Shown here in pieces: positions 6,748-13,168 of a stretch of DNA of 13,217 nucleotides. Every line of letters begins with the position of its first letter. The first letter of the stretch is position 1. The DNA is taken from NCBI GenBank assembly GCA_035301485.1, contig DATGUF010000042.1, positions 1 to 13,217 on the forward strand, written 5' to 3'. This stretch comes from CALEAR01 sp035301485. GTDB taxonomy: Bacteria; Pseudomonadota; Gammaproteobacteria; Pseudomonadales; Alcanivoracaceae. The notes beneath the pieces are model-generated. The model had not been told where the DNA came from and made no database searches. It saw only the letters and a list, made by a program, of their open reading frames with translations. The translations under genes and the position numbers were made by a program.

Positions 6748-7488
6748 TTATTGCGCCATTAGTTGGTCTGCTAGGGCTTGGCCTTCAGCGAAGTCCAATG
6801 TGTTTTCGTAAATTGCGCGCCCAGTAATGGCGCCCTCAATACCTTGGTCTGCTACGGCACAAAGCGCTTTAATATCATCTAAATTGGTAATGCCGCCAGA
6901 TGCTATAACAGGCACCGAAATAGAAGCTGCCAAGGCCGCTGTTGCTTTCGCATTAACGCCTTGCATCATGCCATCGCGGCTAATATCGGTGTAAACAATG
7001 GACTGCACGCCATCTTGCTCAAACTGTTTGGCAAGGTCGGTAACGTTCACATCTGTGGTAACGGCCCAGCCATCTGTGGCTACTTTACCGTCACGTGCAT
7101 CTAGGCCAACAATGATATGGCCTGGAAAACGATCGCACATTTCCTTTACAAAGCTAGGCTCTTCCACGGCTTTGGTTCCAATAATAAGCCACTTCACGCC
7201 CGCTTCGAGGTACGATTCGATGATTTCTGGTGTGCGAATACCGCCACCAATTTGAATAGGTAAATCTGGGAAATTACGTGCGATTTCTTTTACCACCTCA
7301 CCGTGTACAGGCTTACCGGCAAAAGCACCGTTAAGATCCACCAAGTGCAAACGGCGTGCACCGCGCTCTACCCAGTGCCCCGCCATGGCAACAGGATCAT
7401 CTGAAAACACGGTATCGTCTTCCATTCGACCCTGGCGTAAGCGCACACATTTACCATCTTTCAAATCAATTGCAGGAATTAAAATCAT
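6748..7488 (-). CDS. hisA: HisA, ProFAR isomerase
   Basis: HisA opens the ribose of ProFAR by an Amadori rearrangement to give PRFAR, the substrate of HisHF. The 246-residue TIM barrel has Asp8 (IPAIDLKDG) and Asp130 (VGLDARDGK), the two catalytic residues, plus phosphate-binding IGGGIRT (80-86) and ASGGITN (196-202). Nothing catalytic is missing. An open frame reaches 7500 through a TTG codon, but the ATG at 7488 is chosen because GGAG sits 6 bases before it and it gives the family N-terminus MILIPAID. That ATG shares one base with the hisH TGA stop (TGATG), so hisA is translationally coupled to the HisH-like gene. Confidence 0.96.
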   Translation of the reverse strand: MILIPAIDLKDGKCVRLRQGRMEDDTVFSDDPVAMAGHWVERGARRLHLVDLNGAFAGKPVHGEVVKEIARNFPDLPIQIGGGIRTPEIIESYLEAGVKWLIIGTKAVEEPSFVKEMCDRFPGHIIVGLDARDGKVATDGWAVTTDVNVTDLAKQFEQDGVQSIVYTDISRDGMMQGVNAKATAALAASISVPVIASGGITNLDDIKALCAVADQGIEGAITGRAIYENTLDFAEGQALADQLMAQ

Positions 7489-8126
7489 CAGGGTCTCCAA
7501 CGTAAGAAATTTTCAATAAATTGAGCGCCTACGGCGCCACTTATGGCGGGCTGAAATTGCACACCACATAAATTACCTTGATAGAACACAGATGGGAACC
7601 GTACCCCATGTTGTGTTTGCGCTAATTGTTGCTGCACAGGCACATCATTAACAAAGTATTGATGCGCAAAATAAGCATGCGCGCCACTGTTAATGCCCGC
7701 CCACATGGGATGCGGCGGCAGCGAATCTAAACTGTTCCAACCAATATGTGGCGTACGCGCTAAAGCACCGTAATCATCATAAAGGGGGAAAAAGCGTTTA
7801 AGGTTGCCAGGCAACAAATTAAAACCTAACCAGTCGTGACGGCCTCCACCGGCCAAGCAAGCGTGCACAGCAGAGCCCACCACTAACGTGGGCTTATTCT
7901 GCGTAATACGAGTACTAAGAACTTCAGCAAGAGAGGACGCTTCAAACAACTTGAAGGTACTGGCAAGAGGTTGGTGCGTGGCGACGATCAAACGTTCCGC
8001 ATGATAAAGACGCTCGGGTTCCGTGGTTACAACGGGAGGTTGTGATAAACCGCCGCGTTGTAACGCACGCTGCCAAGCGAATGGTGTTGCCATGCCGTCA
8101 TCGAACAAGGCAAGGGTTTTCGCCAT
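7488..8126 (-). CDS. hisH: HisH homologue lacking the glutaminase catalytic triad (pseudo-glutaminase)
   Basis: The 212-residue protein sits in the hisH position. The scaffold is recognisable: FDDGM (8-12), PTLVVGSAVHACL (79-91) over the nucleophile strand, NLLPGNLKRF, TPHIGWN (125-131), AYFAHQYF (151-158) and GVQFQPAISGAVG (188-200). In active HisH the elbow is GICxGMQ and the end motif GVQFHPEKS. Here Cys becomes Gly84, His becomes Gln192, Glu becomes Ala194 and the following Lys becomes Ile195. The oxyanion-loop PGVG reads ATHQ (49-52). Glutamine hydrolysis by the known mechanism should therefore be impossible. The frame is intact and full length, starts 11 bases after hisB and overlaps hisA by one base, so it looks maintained. 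It may be structural or allosteric for HisF, or serve another donor. Confidence 0.88.
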   Translation of the reverse strand: MAKTLALFDDGMATPFAWQRALQRGGLSQPPVVTTEPERLYHAERLIVATHQPLASTFKLFEASSLAEVLSTRITQNKPTLVVGSAVHACLAGGGRHDWLGFNLLPGNLKRFFPLYDDYGALARTPHIGWNSLDSLPPHPMWAGINSGAHAYFAHQYFVNDVPVQQQLAQTQHGVRFPSVFYQGNLCGVQFQPAISGAVGAQFIENFLRWRP

Positions 8127-8138
8127 AGGGCTAGCCCT
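8127..8138 (-). repeat. 12-bp palindrome over the hisH ribosome binding site
   Basis: AGGGCTAGCCCT fills the gap between the hisB stop and the hisH start and is its own reverse complement. It can fold only as a 4-bp AGGG/CCCT stem with a 4-base loop, which would cover the AAGGG Shine-Dalgarno candidate. A role in tuning HisH translation is possible, but chance is equally likely. Confidence 0.3.
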
Positions 8139-8737
8139 TAAACAGATAAGGTACCCTTCGTAGAAGGGGTGATGTTTTCCATGCGTGGGTCGGCTTCAAT
8201 TGCCATACGCAGCGCACGGCCGAACGCTTTAAAAATGGTTTCTGCTTGGTGGTGCGCATTAAAACCACGAATATTATCGATGTGTAACGTTACCATGCCG
8301 TGGTTCACAAAACCTTGGAAGAATTCACGGAACAAATCCACATCGAATTGGCCAATCCAAGCGCGAGAAAACTCTGCGTGGAAGTATAAACCCGGGCGGC
8401 CTGATAAATCGAGCACTACACGGGATAACGATTCATCTAATGGCACATAGGAATGCCCATAACGCGTGATGCCTACTTTATCGCCCACTGCTTTAGCAAG
8501 GGCTTGGCCAATGGTAATACCAATATCTTCCACTGTGTGGTGCGCATCAATGTGCAAATCGCCTTTCGCGCGTACATCTAAATCAATGCGGCCATGGCGA
8601 ACAATCTGATCCAACATGTGTTCTAAAAAAGGCACCCCAGTATCAAAGTGGCCTTGGCCAGTACCATCTAGGTTAATGGTCACTTCCACTTGGGTTTCTA
8701 AAGTATGACGAGTAACACTCGCTGTACGTTGGGTCAT
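8138..8737 (-). CDS. hisB: Imidazoleglycerol-phosphate dehydratase HisB (monofunctional)
   Basis: HisB dehydrates imidazole glycerol phosphate, the HisF product, to imidazole acetol phosphate. The 199-residue chain is the stand-alone dehydratase type, without the histidinol-phosphatase domain fused in E. coli. Both manganese-binding repeats are present: AHHTVED (His66, His67, Glu70, Asp71) and AHHQAE (His162, His163, Glu166), with VPFLEHMLDQ (35-44) and LDESLSR (100-106). The frame reaches 8749 through a TTG codon, but the ATG at 8737 is preferred because GGAG lies 6 bases upstream and MTQRTASV fits the family length. It is the first gene of hisB-hisH-hisA-hisF and is preceded by a 205-base structured region shared with the divergent GNAT gene. 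Confidence 0.96.
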   Translation of the reverse strand: MTQRTASVTRHTLETQVEVTINLDGTGQGHFDTGVPFLEHMLDQIVRHGRIDLDVRAKGDLHIDAHHTVEDIGITIGQALAKAVGDKVGITRYGHSYVPLDESLSRVVLDLSGRPGLYFHAEFSRAWIGQFDVDLFREFFQGFVNHGMVTLHIDNIRGFNAHHQAETIFKAFGRALRMAIEADPRMENITPSTKGTLSV

Positions 8738-8942
8738 GAAAATCTCCAATGATTATAGTTGGCCGCCATCGCGGCTGACCAAATATTGTGCGGCCTTTTT
8801 GCGAATTAACAAGGCCGTTATGCTAGTTGGCTACTATCGCCCATCGCTCTTTCAAAAAATTTAATCAAAGAGCCTTAGCCAATATTGTTCAGGGTCGGCT
8901 ATTATACGTTGCTACAGCCTTTGTCACCAGTAGGAAGCAGCT
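8738..8942 (-). promoter_or_regulatory. Divergent promoter region and structured leader upstream of hisB
   Basis: This is the longest non-coding stretch in the window. For hisB, TATAAT (8906-8901) with GTGACA (8927-8922), spacer 15, is the best promoter, giving a leader of about 157 bases. The leader can form helix A (8827-8833 with 8876-8882, enclosing 8846-8852 with 8867-8873), helix B (8791-8797 with 8811-8817) and helix C (8762-8766 with 8771-8775). GGCCGC at 8761-8766 can instead pair with GCGGCC at 8790-8795, which excludes both B and C. No his leader peptide is present. On the plus strand that alternative stem is followed by TTTTT and could stop antisense transcripts. Confidence 0.4.
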
Positions 8943-9275
8943 ATGCCTCTAATTTGTAAAGAACATGTGGTTACCGAACGCTCGGTGGAATACTTTTCGC
9001 AAGTGCTTCGTGAGCAAACCGAGCTACTCGATCAGTTACAAAAATGGCCCGCCCAGTGGCGTTTGTTCGAAGGCATCTTCAACGAAAGGCCTCTTGCTTT
9101 CTTGGCCATTGCCCCCGCCAGCAACGGTTGGGAGGTAAAAGCCTTAGCCGTGCACCCTGCGAGCCGACATCGCGGCGTGGGCAGCACTTTGCTGCAACAT
9201 GTGGCGAAAGAAGTGCCTCGATTACAGTGGCCATCTTCGTTACAACCCCTAGCCGACCGCCCGAGCATGCGCTAG
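8943..9275 (+). CDS. Small GNAT-fold protein, PanM/PanZ-like, possibly truncated
   Basis: The 110-residue protein has a partial GNAT acetyltransferase fold. The acetyl-CoA binding motif A is clear: VKALAVHPASRHRGVGSTLL (65-84), with RHRGVG as the pyrophosphate loop. The stretch from FNERPLA (46-52) through motif A resembles E. coli PanM/PanZ (FNERLLA, RRRGVG), which binds acetyl-CoA and promotes PanD maturation and feedback control, but this is a by-eye comparison. PanZ is about 127 residues; here the reading stops at TAG after DRPSMR, before the usual last helix and strand, while the frame stays open for 38 more codons. It could be a natural short form or a gene cut by a nonsense mutation. 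It is divergent from hisB and lies 101 bases before asmA. Confidence 0.65.
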   Translation: MPLICKEHVVTERSVEYFSQVLREQTELLDQLQKWPAQWRLFEGIFNERPLAFLAIAPASNGWEVKALAVHPASRHRGVGSTLLQHVAKEVPRLQWPSSLQPLADRPSMR

Positions 9276-9376
9276 CAGCGCTGTAGCTATAACTGTGCTA
9301 GTTTGTTCCATCCACAGGCAATTAATTTTGGTGGCGGTATCTTTCGTTTAAACGGCCACTTTTTTAGGAGATACAC

Positions 9377-11602
9377 ATGGCGCGTATTTTAAAGTTCCTA
9401 TCGCTTCTTTTGGTTTCACTCGTGGTGTTACTCGTCGTCGGCGTATTTGTACTCACACGCATTATCGACCCTAATGATTTCAAAGACGACATCGCCAAAC
9501 TAGCCAAAGAGCACGCCAATGTAGATTTGGTGATAGATGGTGATATCAGCTGGGCATTTTGGCCCTCCTTAGCCTTAGACGTTGGCCGCACCGAAGCCCG
9601 CATTGTCGACGACAAAGAATTATTTGCCGGTATTGATAAATTACAAATGGGTGTTGCTGTGCGCCCATTATTCTCTCGCCGCGTGGAACTAGACGCCATC
9701 AAACTCGATGGCATGGAGCTCAACCTTGTACAAAGCAAACAAGGTGGCAACTGGGAAGCCCTTATTCCTGAAGAAACAGAGCAAACGGAGCAGGCTCCAA
9801 GCACAGACGAGCCAGGCAAACTCAGCGCGCCTGTTAGCATCCCCTCCGTCATTATTACCAACAGCAAATTGCGCTACCGCGACCTTACTGACGGCACCGA
9901 CATTGTGATCGACAATATGGCGCTTGAAGCCACCGACGTAAGCCTTACAGAAGCTTTCCCCGTCGCGCTCTCTTTACGCTACCAAGACCAAAACGACATG
10001 CGCGTTAGGCTAAACGCTAATACGCGCTTACGTGCCAACCTTGAGGCTAACCAGTTCAGCCTCGCGCCTTTTACGATGCAAACTGACATTGCTGGCATGA
10101 CAGCCGAACCTCTAAACATCAACCTCAATGCAGATATCCTGGCGGACTTAAACGCTGACAAGCTGACAGTGAGCAATTTACAAGCGCGCACCCTAGGCAT
10201 CGATACACAGGGCAACATTACGGTCAACAACATGACCGAAAACTTCACCCTTGCAGGCCAGATCAAAACAGCGCCTTTTAATGCTAATAGCGTATTAAAA
10301 GCGCTTGGTGAAGAACCCATTGAAACCGCCAACAGCAAAGCACTGAGCAAGGTTAGCATTGCCGCCACTCTAGGCGGGCCCGCCAATTCAATACTCTTAA
10401 AACCGCTAACCATAAACCTTGATGACAGCACCATCACCGGTAGCGCAGGTATTACCAACCTCGATACCATGGCCATGGCTTTTGACCTAAACATGGACAA
10501 GATTAAGCTCGACAGCTATTTGCCCCCAGCCACACAGAGCCCTGCAGGCCCCAAAGGTGAGGCAACTGCTCTATCAGAGGAGCCATTGCTGCCTTTAGAG
10601 TTGTTGCGTGACTTCAACGTAAAAGGCCAATTAAACATTGGCCAGCTAGACTACGACACCATCAGCATTAACAACTCCACCAACTCGCTCAACCTTGCCA
10701 AGGGCAAGCTTAATATGGTGAATCGTGGCTCGCTGTTTGATGGTAGCTACAGTGCCGATACAGATCTAAACGCAAGCACCAATACGCCCACTATACGCAG
10801 CCACATCAGCACAGATAGCTTGCAAATTCAGCGCCTTATCATCATGGCACTTGATAGAGACTTGCTAACCGGCTTAGTGAACCTGGATGCCACCTTTACC
10901 ACTAAGGGCAACAGCGAAAAAGAACTGTTCGAAAACCTAAACGGTAAACTCGACTTCGGTTTACTCGATGCCGTCACCCACGGCCTAGATTTAAGCAGCT
11001 CTTTATTTGATGGCTTAAACAACATGCTAACGCGCGTACCCGGCCTCGCAGAGCAGCTTAACCTTCCCAACTTAGAAGCGCTTGCTTCTAGGCTCAGTGG
11101 CGATACAAAGATTCTCGACTTAATGGCCAACACCCGCCTACAAGACGGTGTTGCGCACGTTGATCGTCTTAATGCAGAGCTAGACCGCGGCGGCGCCTTA
11201 TCTGGTAAAGGTTGGCTTAACCTACTCAATGACGAGTTTAAGTTCGACTTAAAAATCAATCTTGGCAGCGCCATCGACAGCGAGCACCTTACTCGCCGCG
11301 AATGGCCACTACATTGCGCAGGAAAGCTAACGGGCAACCCTGCCACTTGGTGCTTGCCAGACCAAAACTTCTTCCAGGCCGAAGGTAAGCGACTTCTACA
11401 GCAGTTAGTGCAAGAAAAGCTTGGCATCGACGAATCGCGCATTGCTGATGAACGAGCCAAGCTAGAAGCGCGCGCCGAAGAAGAAAAAGCAAAATTTGAA
11501 GCCCGTCGCGAGGAAGAGCGCGCCAAACTTCAAGACCGCGTAGATAAAGAGCGTGATGAGCTACGAGACAAAGTAAAAGACAAGCTCAAGGGTTTATTCT
11601 AA
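9377..11602 (+). CDS. asmA: AsmA family protein with charged C-terminal tail
   Basis: AsmA-like proteins are inner-membrane anchored, largely periplasmic bridge-type proteins linked to phospholipid transport and outer-membrane assembly. The 741-residue protein starts with one membrane helix (about 5-28, FLSLLLVSLVVLLVVGVFVL), then the AsmA N-domain (IDPNDFKDDIAKLAKE, GDISWAFWPSLALDVG, PLFSRRVELDAIKLDGM), a long beta-rich repeat region with many DLNA/NLN segments, and the conserved C-terminal AsmA region (FENLNGKLDFGLLDAVTHGLDL, GGALSGKGWLNL, CAGKLTGNPATWC). The last 54 residues (688-741) are almost all Glu, Lys, Arg, Asp and Ala and should form a coiled coil or single helix; E. coli AsmA (617) lacks this. 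AGGAG lies 8 bases before the ATG. mutY follows after 4 bases. Confidence 0.93.
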   Translation: MARILKFLSLLLVSLVVLLVVGVFVLTRIIDPNDFKDDIAKLAKEHANVDLVIDGDISWAFWPSLALDVGRTEARIVDDKELFAGIDKLQMGVAVRPLFSRRVELDAIKLDGMELNLVQSKQGGNWEALIPEETEQTEQAPSTDEPGKLSAPVSIPSVIITNSKLRYRDLTDGTDIVIDNMALEATDVSLTEAFPVALSLRYQDQNDMRVRLNANTRLRANLEANQFSLAPFTMQTDIAGMTAEPLNINLNADILADLNADKLTVSNLQARTLGIDTQGNITVNNMTENFTLAGQIKTAPFNANSVLKALGEEPIETANSKALSKVSIAATLGGPANSILLKPLTINLDDSTITGSAGITNLDTMAMAFDLNMDKIKLDSYLPPATQSPAGPKGEATALSEEPLLPLELLRDFNVKGQLNIGQLDYDTISINNSTNSLNLAKGKLNMVNRGSLFDGSYSADTDLNASTNTPTIRSHISTDSLQIQRLIIMALDRDLLTGLVNLDATFTTKGNSEKELFENLNGKLDFGLLDAVTHGLDLSSSLFDGLNNMLTRVPGLAEQLNLPNLEALASRLSGDTKILDLMANTRLQDGVAHVDRLNAELDRGGALSGKGWLNLLNDEFKFDLKINLGSAIDSEHLTRREWPLHCAGKLTGNPATWCLPDQNFFQAEGKRLLQQLVQEKLGIDESRIADERAKLEARAEEEKAKFEARREEERAKLQDRVDKERDELRDKVKDKLKGLF

Positions 11603-11606
11603 CCCT

Positions 11607-12644
11607 ATGCCTCACGCTTGGTTTCAGCAGGCCGTGTTACATTGGTACGACGAGCACGGCCGCAAACACCTTCCTTGGCAACAGAATCCCACGCCCTACC
11701 GGGTGTGGGTGTCTGAAATTATGCTGCAGCAAACGCAAGTTACTACGGTTATCCCGTATTTTGAGCGCTTTATGCAGCAGTTTCCCACCGTGGACAGCCT
11801 CGCCGCCGCTCCTTTAGATCAAGTACTGCACTTGTGGACTGGGCTCGGTTATTACGCCCGTGCTCGCAACCTTCACAAATCTGCACAAACCATCATCGCG
11901 GAACATCATGGCCAGCTGCCCACCAGTGTAGAAGGCTTAATGACTTTGCCCGGCATTGGTCGCTCCACCGCCGGCGCCATTGTCAGTTTAAGCGCCAACC
12001 AATGGGCGCCTATTCTCGATGGCAACGTTAAGCGCGTGCTCACTCGTTTCTACGCTCTTGAAGGCTGGCCTGGCCAACGCCAAGTGGAAAACCAACTGTG
12101 GCAATATGCCGAACAATTAACGAGCACAGATAGGCCAGGCGCCTTCAACCAAGTAATGATGGACCTTGGCGCCACAGTGTGTACACGAAGCAAGCCTGCT
12201 TGCGCGGAATGCCCGCTTCAAAAGCATTGCCAAGCCTATGCACTGGGCAAACAGCAGCACTTCCCCACACCAAAGAAGAAAAGCCCGCTGCCCGTGCGCG
12301 AACGCTATTTTCTGATGCTGCGCAATCAACACAAAGATGTTTTGCTCGTGCAGCGCCCAACGCAAGGGCTCTGGGGCGGCCTATGGTGTTTCCCAGAAAT
12401 AGATACAACAACCTGCTGGCAAGAAACCTTAGCTCACATGAATATCGCCTACCACGAACACACTCAATGGAGCAGTTTTAGGCATACGTTTAGCCATTAC
12501 CATTTAGATATAACGCCCGTTTTGGTGGAGGTGGACGCAGTACACAGAGTTGCTGATAACTCAGAGCGTTGGGTTACACCCACCGCGCCGGGCGAGCTTG
12601 GGCTAGCAGCCCCCACTAAGAAGCTGCTGCGTAAGCTTAATTAA
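11607..12644 (+). CDS. mutY: A/G-specific adenine DNA glycosylase MutY
   Basis: MutY removes adenine mispaired with 8-oxoguanine, preventing G:C to T:A changes. The 345-residue protein has Glu37 (SEIMLQQTQV), the helix-hairpin-helix LPGIGRSTAGAI (114-125), catalytic Asp138 (ILDGNVKRV), and the 4Fe-4S ligands Cys192, Cys199, Cys202 and Cys208 with the usual C-x6-C-x2-C-x5-C spacing; by memory all these match E. coli numbering. The C-terminal part (about 230-345, GLWGGLWCFPE) is the NUDIX-like 8-oxoG recognition domain. It starts 4 bases after asmA and so is probably co-transcribed, with only a weak Shine-Dalgarno sequence. yggX follows, the common mutY-yggX pairing. Confidence 0.96.
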   Translation: MPHAWFQQAVLHWYDEHGRKHLPWQQNPTPYRVWVSEIMLQQTQVTTVIPYFERFMQQFPTVDSLAAAPLDQVLHLWTGLGYYARARNLHKSAQTIIAEHHGQLPTSVEGLMTLPGIGRSTAGAIVSLSANQWAPILDGNVKRVLTRFYALEGWPGQRQVENQLWQYAEQLTSTDRPGAFNQVMMDLGATVCTRSKPACAECPLQKHCQAYALGKQQHFPTPKKKSPLPVRERYFLMLRNQHKDVLLVQRPTQGLWGGLWCFPEIDTTTCWQETLAHMNIAYHEHTQWSSFRHTFSHYHLDITPVLVEVDAVHRVADNSERWVTPTAPGELGLAAPTKKLLRKLN

Positions 12645-12679
12645 TGCTACGCACAGGAAAACGACTTAACCATAGCTTG

Positions 12680-12688
12680 TGCTACACT
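12680..12688 (+). promoter_or_regulatory. Candidate extended -10 promoter for yggX
   Basis: TGCTACACT fits an extended -10 element (TGn followed by a TATAAT-like hexamer), 41 bases before the yggX ATG. No strong -35 is visible, as expected for an extended -10 type. It would give yggX transcription independent of asmA-mutY. Confidence 0.4.
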
Positions 12689-12729
12689 GCCCTCACCACC
12701 CATGAAGCGCTAATAAGGAGATAACTACG

Positions 12730-13002
12730 ATGACCAGAATGGTGCAATGCCGCAAATTCCAGGAAGAGTTAGAAGGTTTAGACAGGCCTCCCTTCCCCGG
12801 CCCTGCAGGCGAGGCCATCTATGCAGATGTATCGAAAAAAGCTTGGCAAGCATGGCTCGCAGAACAAACCATGCTGATTAATGAAAAGCACTTAAATGTG
12901 CTAGATCCTGACACGCGCACTTATTTAGACGACCAAAGAGAACGTTTTTTGAGCAACCAGCCTTACGATCGCGCAGAAGGTTACACTCCGCCTGAAAACT
13001 AA
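12730..13002 (+). CDS. yggX: Fe(2+)-trafficking / oxidative-damage protection protein YggX
   Basis: YggX is a small cytosolic protein that protects iron-sulfur proteins and limits iron-driven oxidative damage, with a proposed part in iron handling. The 90-residue sequence starts MTRMVQCRKF with the conserved Cys7, then FPGPAGEAIYADVSKKAW, the signature QTMLINEKHLN (66 residues before the end region around 46-56), and ends EGYTPPEN, as in E. coli YggX (91 residues). AAGGAG lies 9 bases before the ATG. Its pairing with mutY upstream is widely conserved and links oxidised-base repair with protection from the iron chemistry that produces such bases. A tRNA-Phe gene with its own promoter follows. 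Confidence 0.95.
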   Translation: MTRMVQCRKFQEELEGLDRPPFPGPAGEAIYADVSKKAWQAWLAEQTMLINEKHLNVLDPDTRTYLDDQRERFLSNQPYDRAEGYTPPEN

Positions 13003-13013
13003 CCGCTCAGGGC

Positions 13014-13042
13014 TTGACGTTACCTTATAAACGATGTTTAAT
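13014..13042 (+). promoter_or_regulatory. Sigma-70 promoter for tRNA-Phe with GC-rich discriminator
   Basis: TTGACG (13014-13019) and TTTAAT (13037-13042) are separated by 17 bases. The next bases, AGCGCCC, form a GC-rich discriminator of the kind found at stable-RNA promoters under stringent (ppGpp) control. The start would be near 13049-13051, leaving only a few bases of 5' leader before the tRNA. Confidence 0.75.
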
Positions 13043-13053
13043 AGCGCCCTGTT

Positions 13054-13129
13054 GCCCCGATAGCTCAGTCGGTAGAGCAGAGGATTGAAAATCCTCGTGT
13101 CGGTGGTTCGATTCCGCCTCGGGGCACCA
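13054..13129 (+). tRNA. tRNA-Phe (anticodon GAA), CCA encoded
   Basis: The 76-base gene folds as a full cloverleaf. The acceptor GCCCCGA (13054-13060) pairs with TCGGGGC (13119-13125), then discriminator A and encoded CCA (13127-13129). The D-arm carries AGCTCAGTCGGTAGAGC. The anticodon stem GAGGA/TCCTC (13080-13084 with 13092-13096) holds the loop TTGAAAA with anticodon GAA at 13087-13089, which reads Phe codons. The T-arm contains GGTTCGATTCC. No mismatch is seen in the stems. Confidence 0.98.
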
Positions 13130-13140
13130 TCTATTGAATT

Positions 13141-13168
13141 AAGCTCTTGTTTATCAAGGGCTTTTTTT
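13141..13168 (+). terminator. Intrinsic terminator after tRNA-Phe
   Basis: AAGCTCTTG (13141-13149) pairs with CAAGGGCTT (13155-13163) as nine pairs with one G-U, loop TTTAT, followed by a seven-T run ending at 13168. It is 11 bases after the tRNA CCA end and is a textbook rho-independent terminator. Confidence 0.92.

Noticed and set aside
8747..8749. TTG start extending hisB upstream (and likewise TTG at 7500 for hisA)
   Set aside because: Both extensions run through the GGAG ribosome binding sites that sit 6 bases before the downstream ATG codons, and they add residues absent from the families.
8752..8757. Perfect TATAAT on the minus strand just upstream of hisB as its main promoter
   Set aside because: Transcription would begin around 8745, inside the Shine-Dalgarno sequence, and the -35 match at 17-19 bases is poor. 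The TATAAT at 8906-8901 is the better candidate.
8818..8844. Short ORF in the hisB leader as a histidine attenuator peptide
   Set aside because: It encodes 8 residues with no histidine, so classical His-codon attenuation is not supported.
9331..9365. GTGGC/GCCAC hairpin followed by six T before asmA as a terminator
   Set aside because: The stem has only 5 pairs with a 19-base loop, and the T-run merges into the asmA ribosome binding region; support is too weak to call.
10828..11526. Long antisense frame (232 codons) inside asmA, and a similar 167-codon frame at 9364-9867
   Set aside because: They are low-complexity Ser/Arg/Leu shadows of a strong AsmA coding frame, with no recognisable motif or ribosome binding site.
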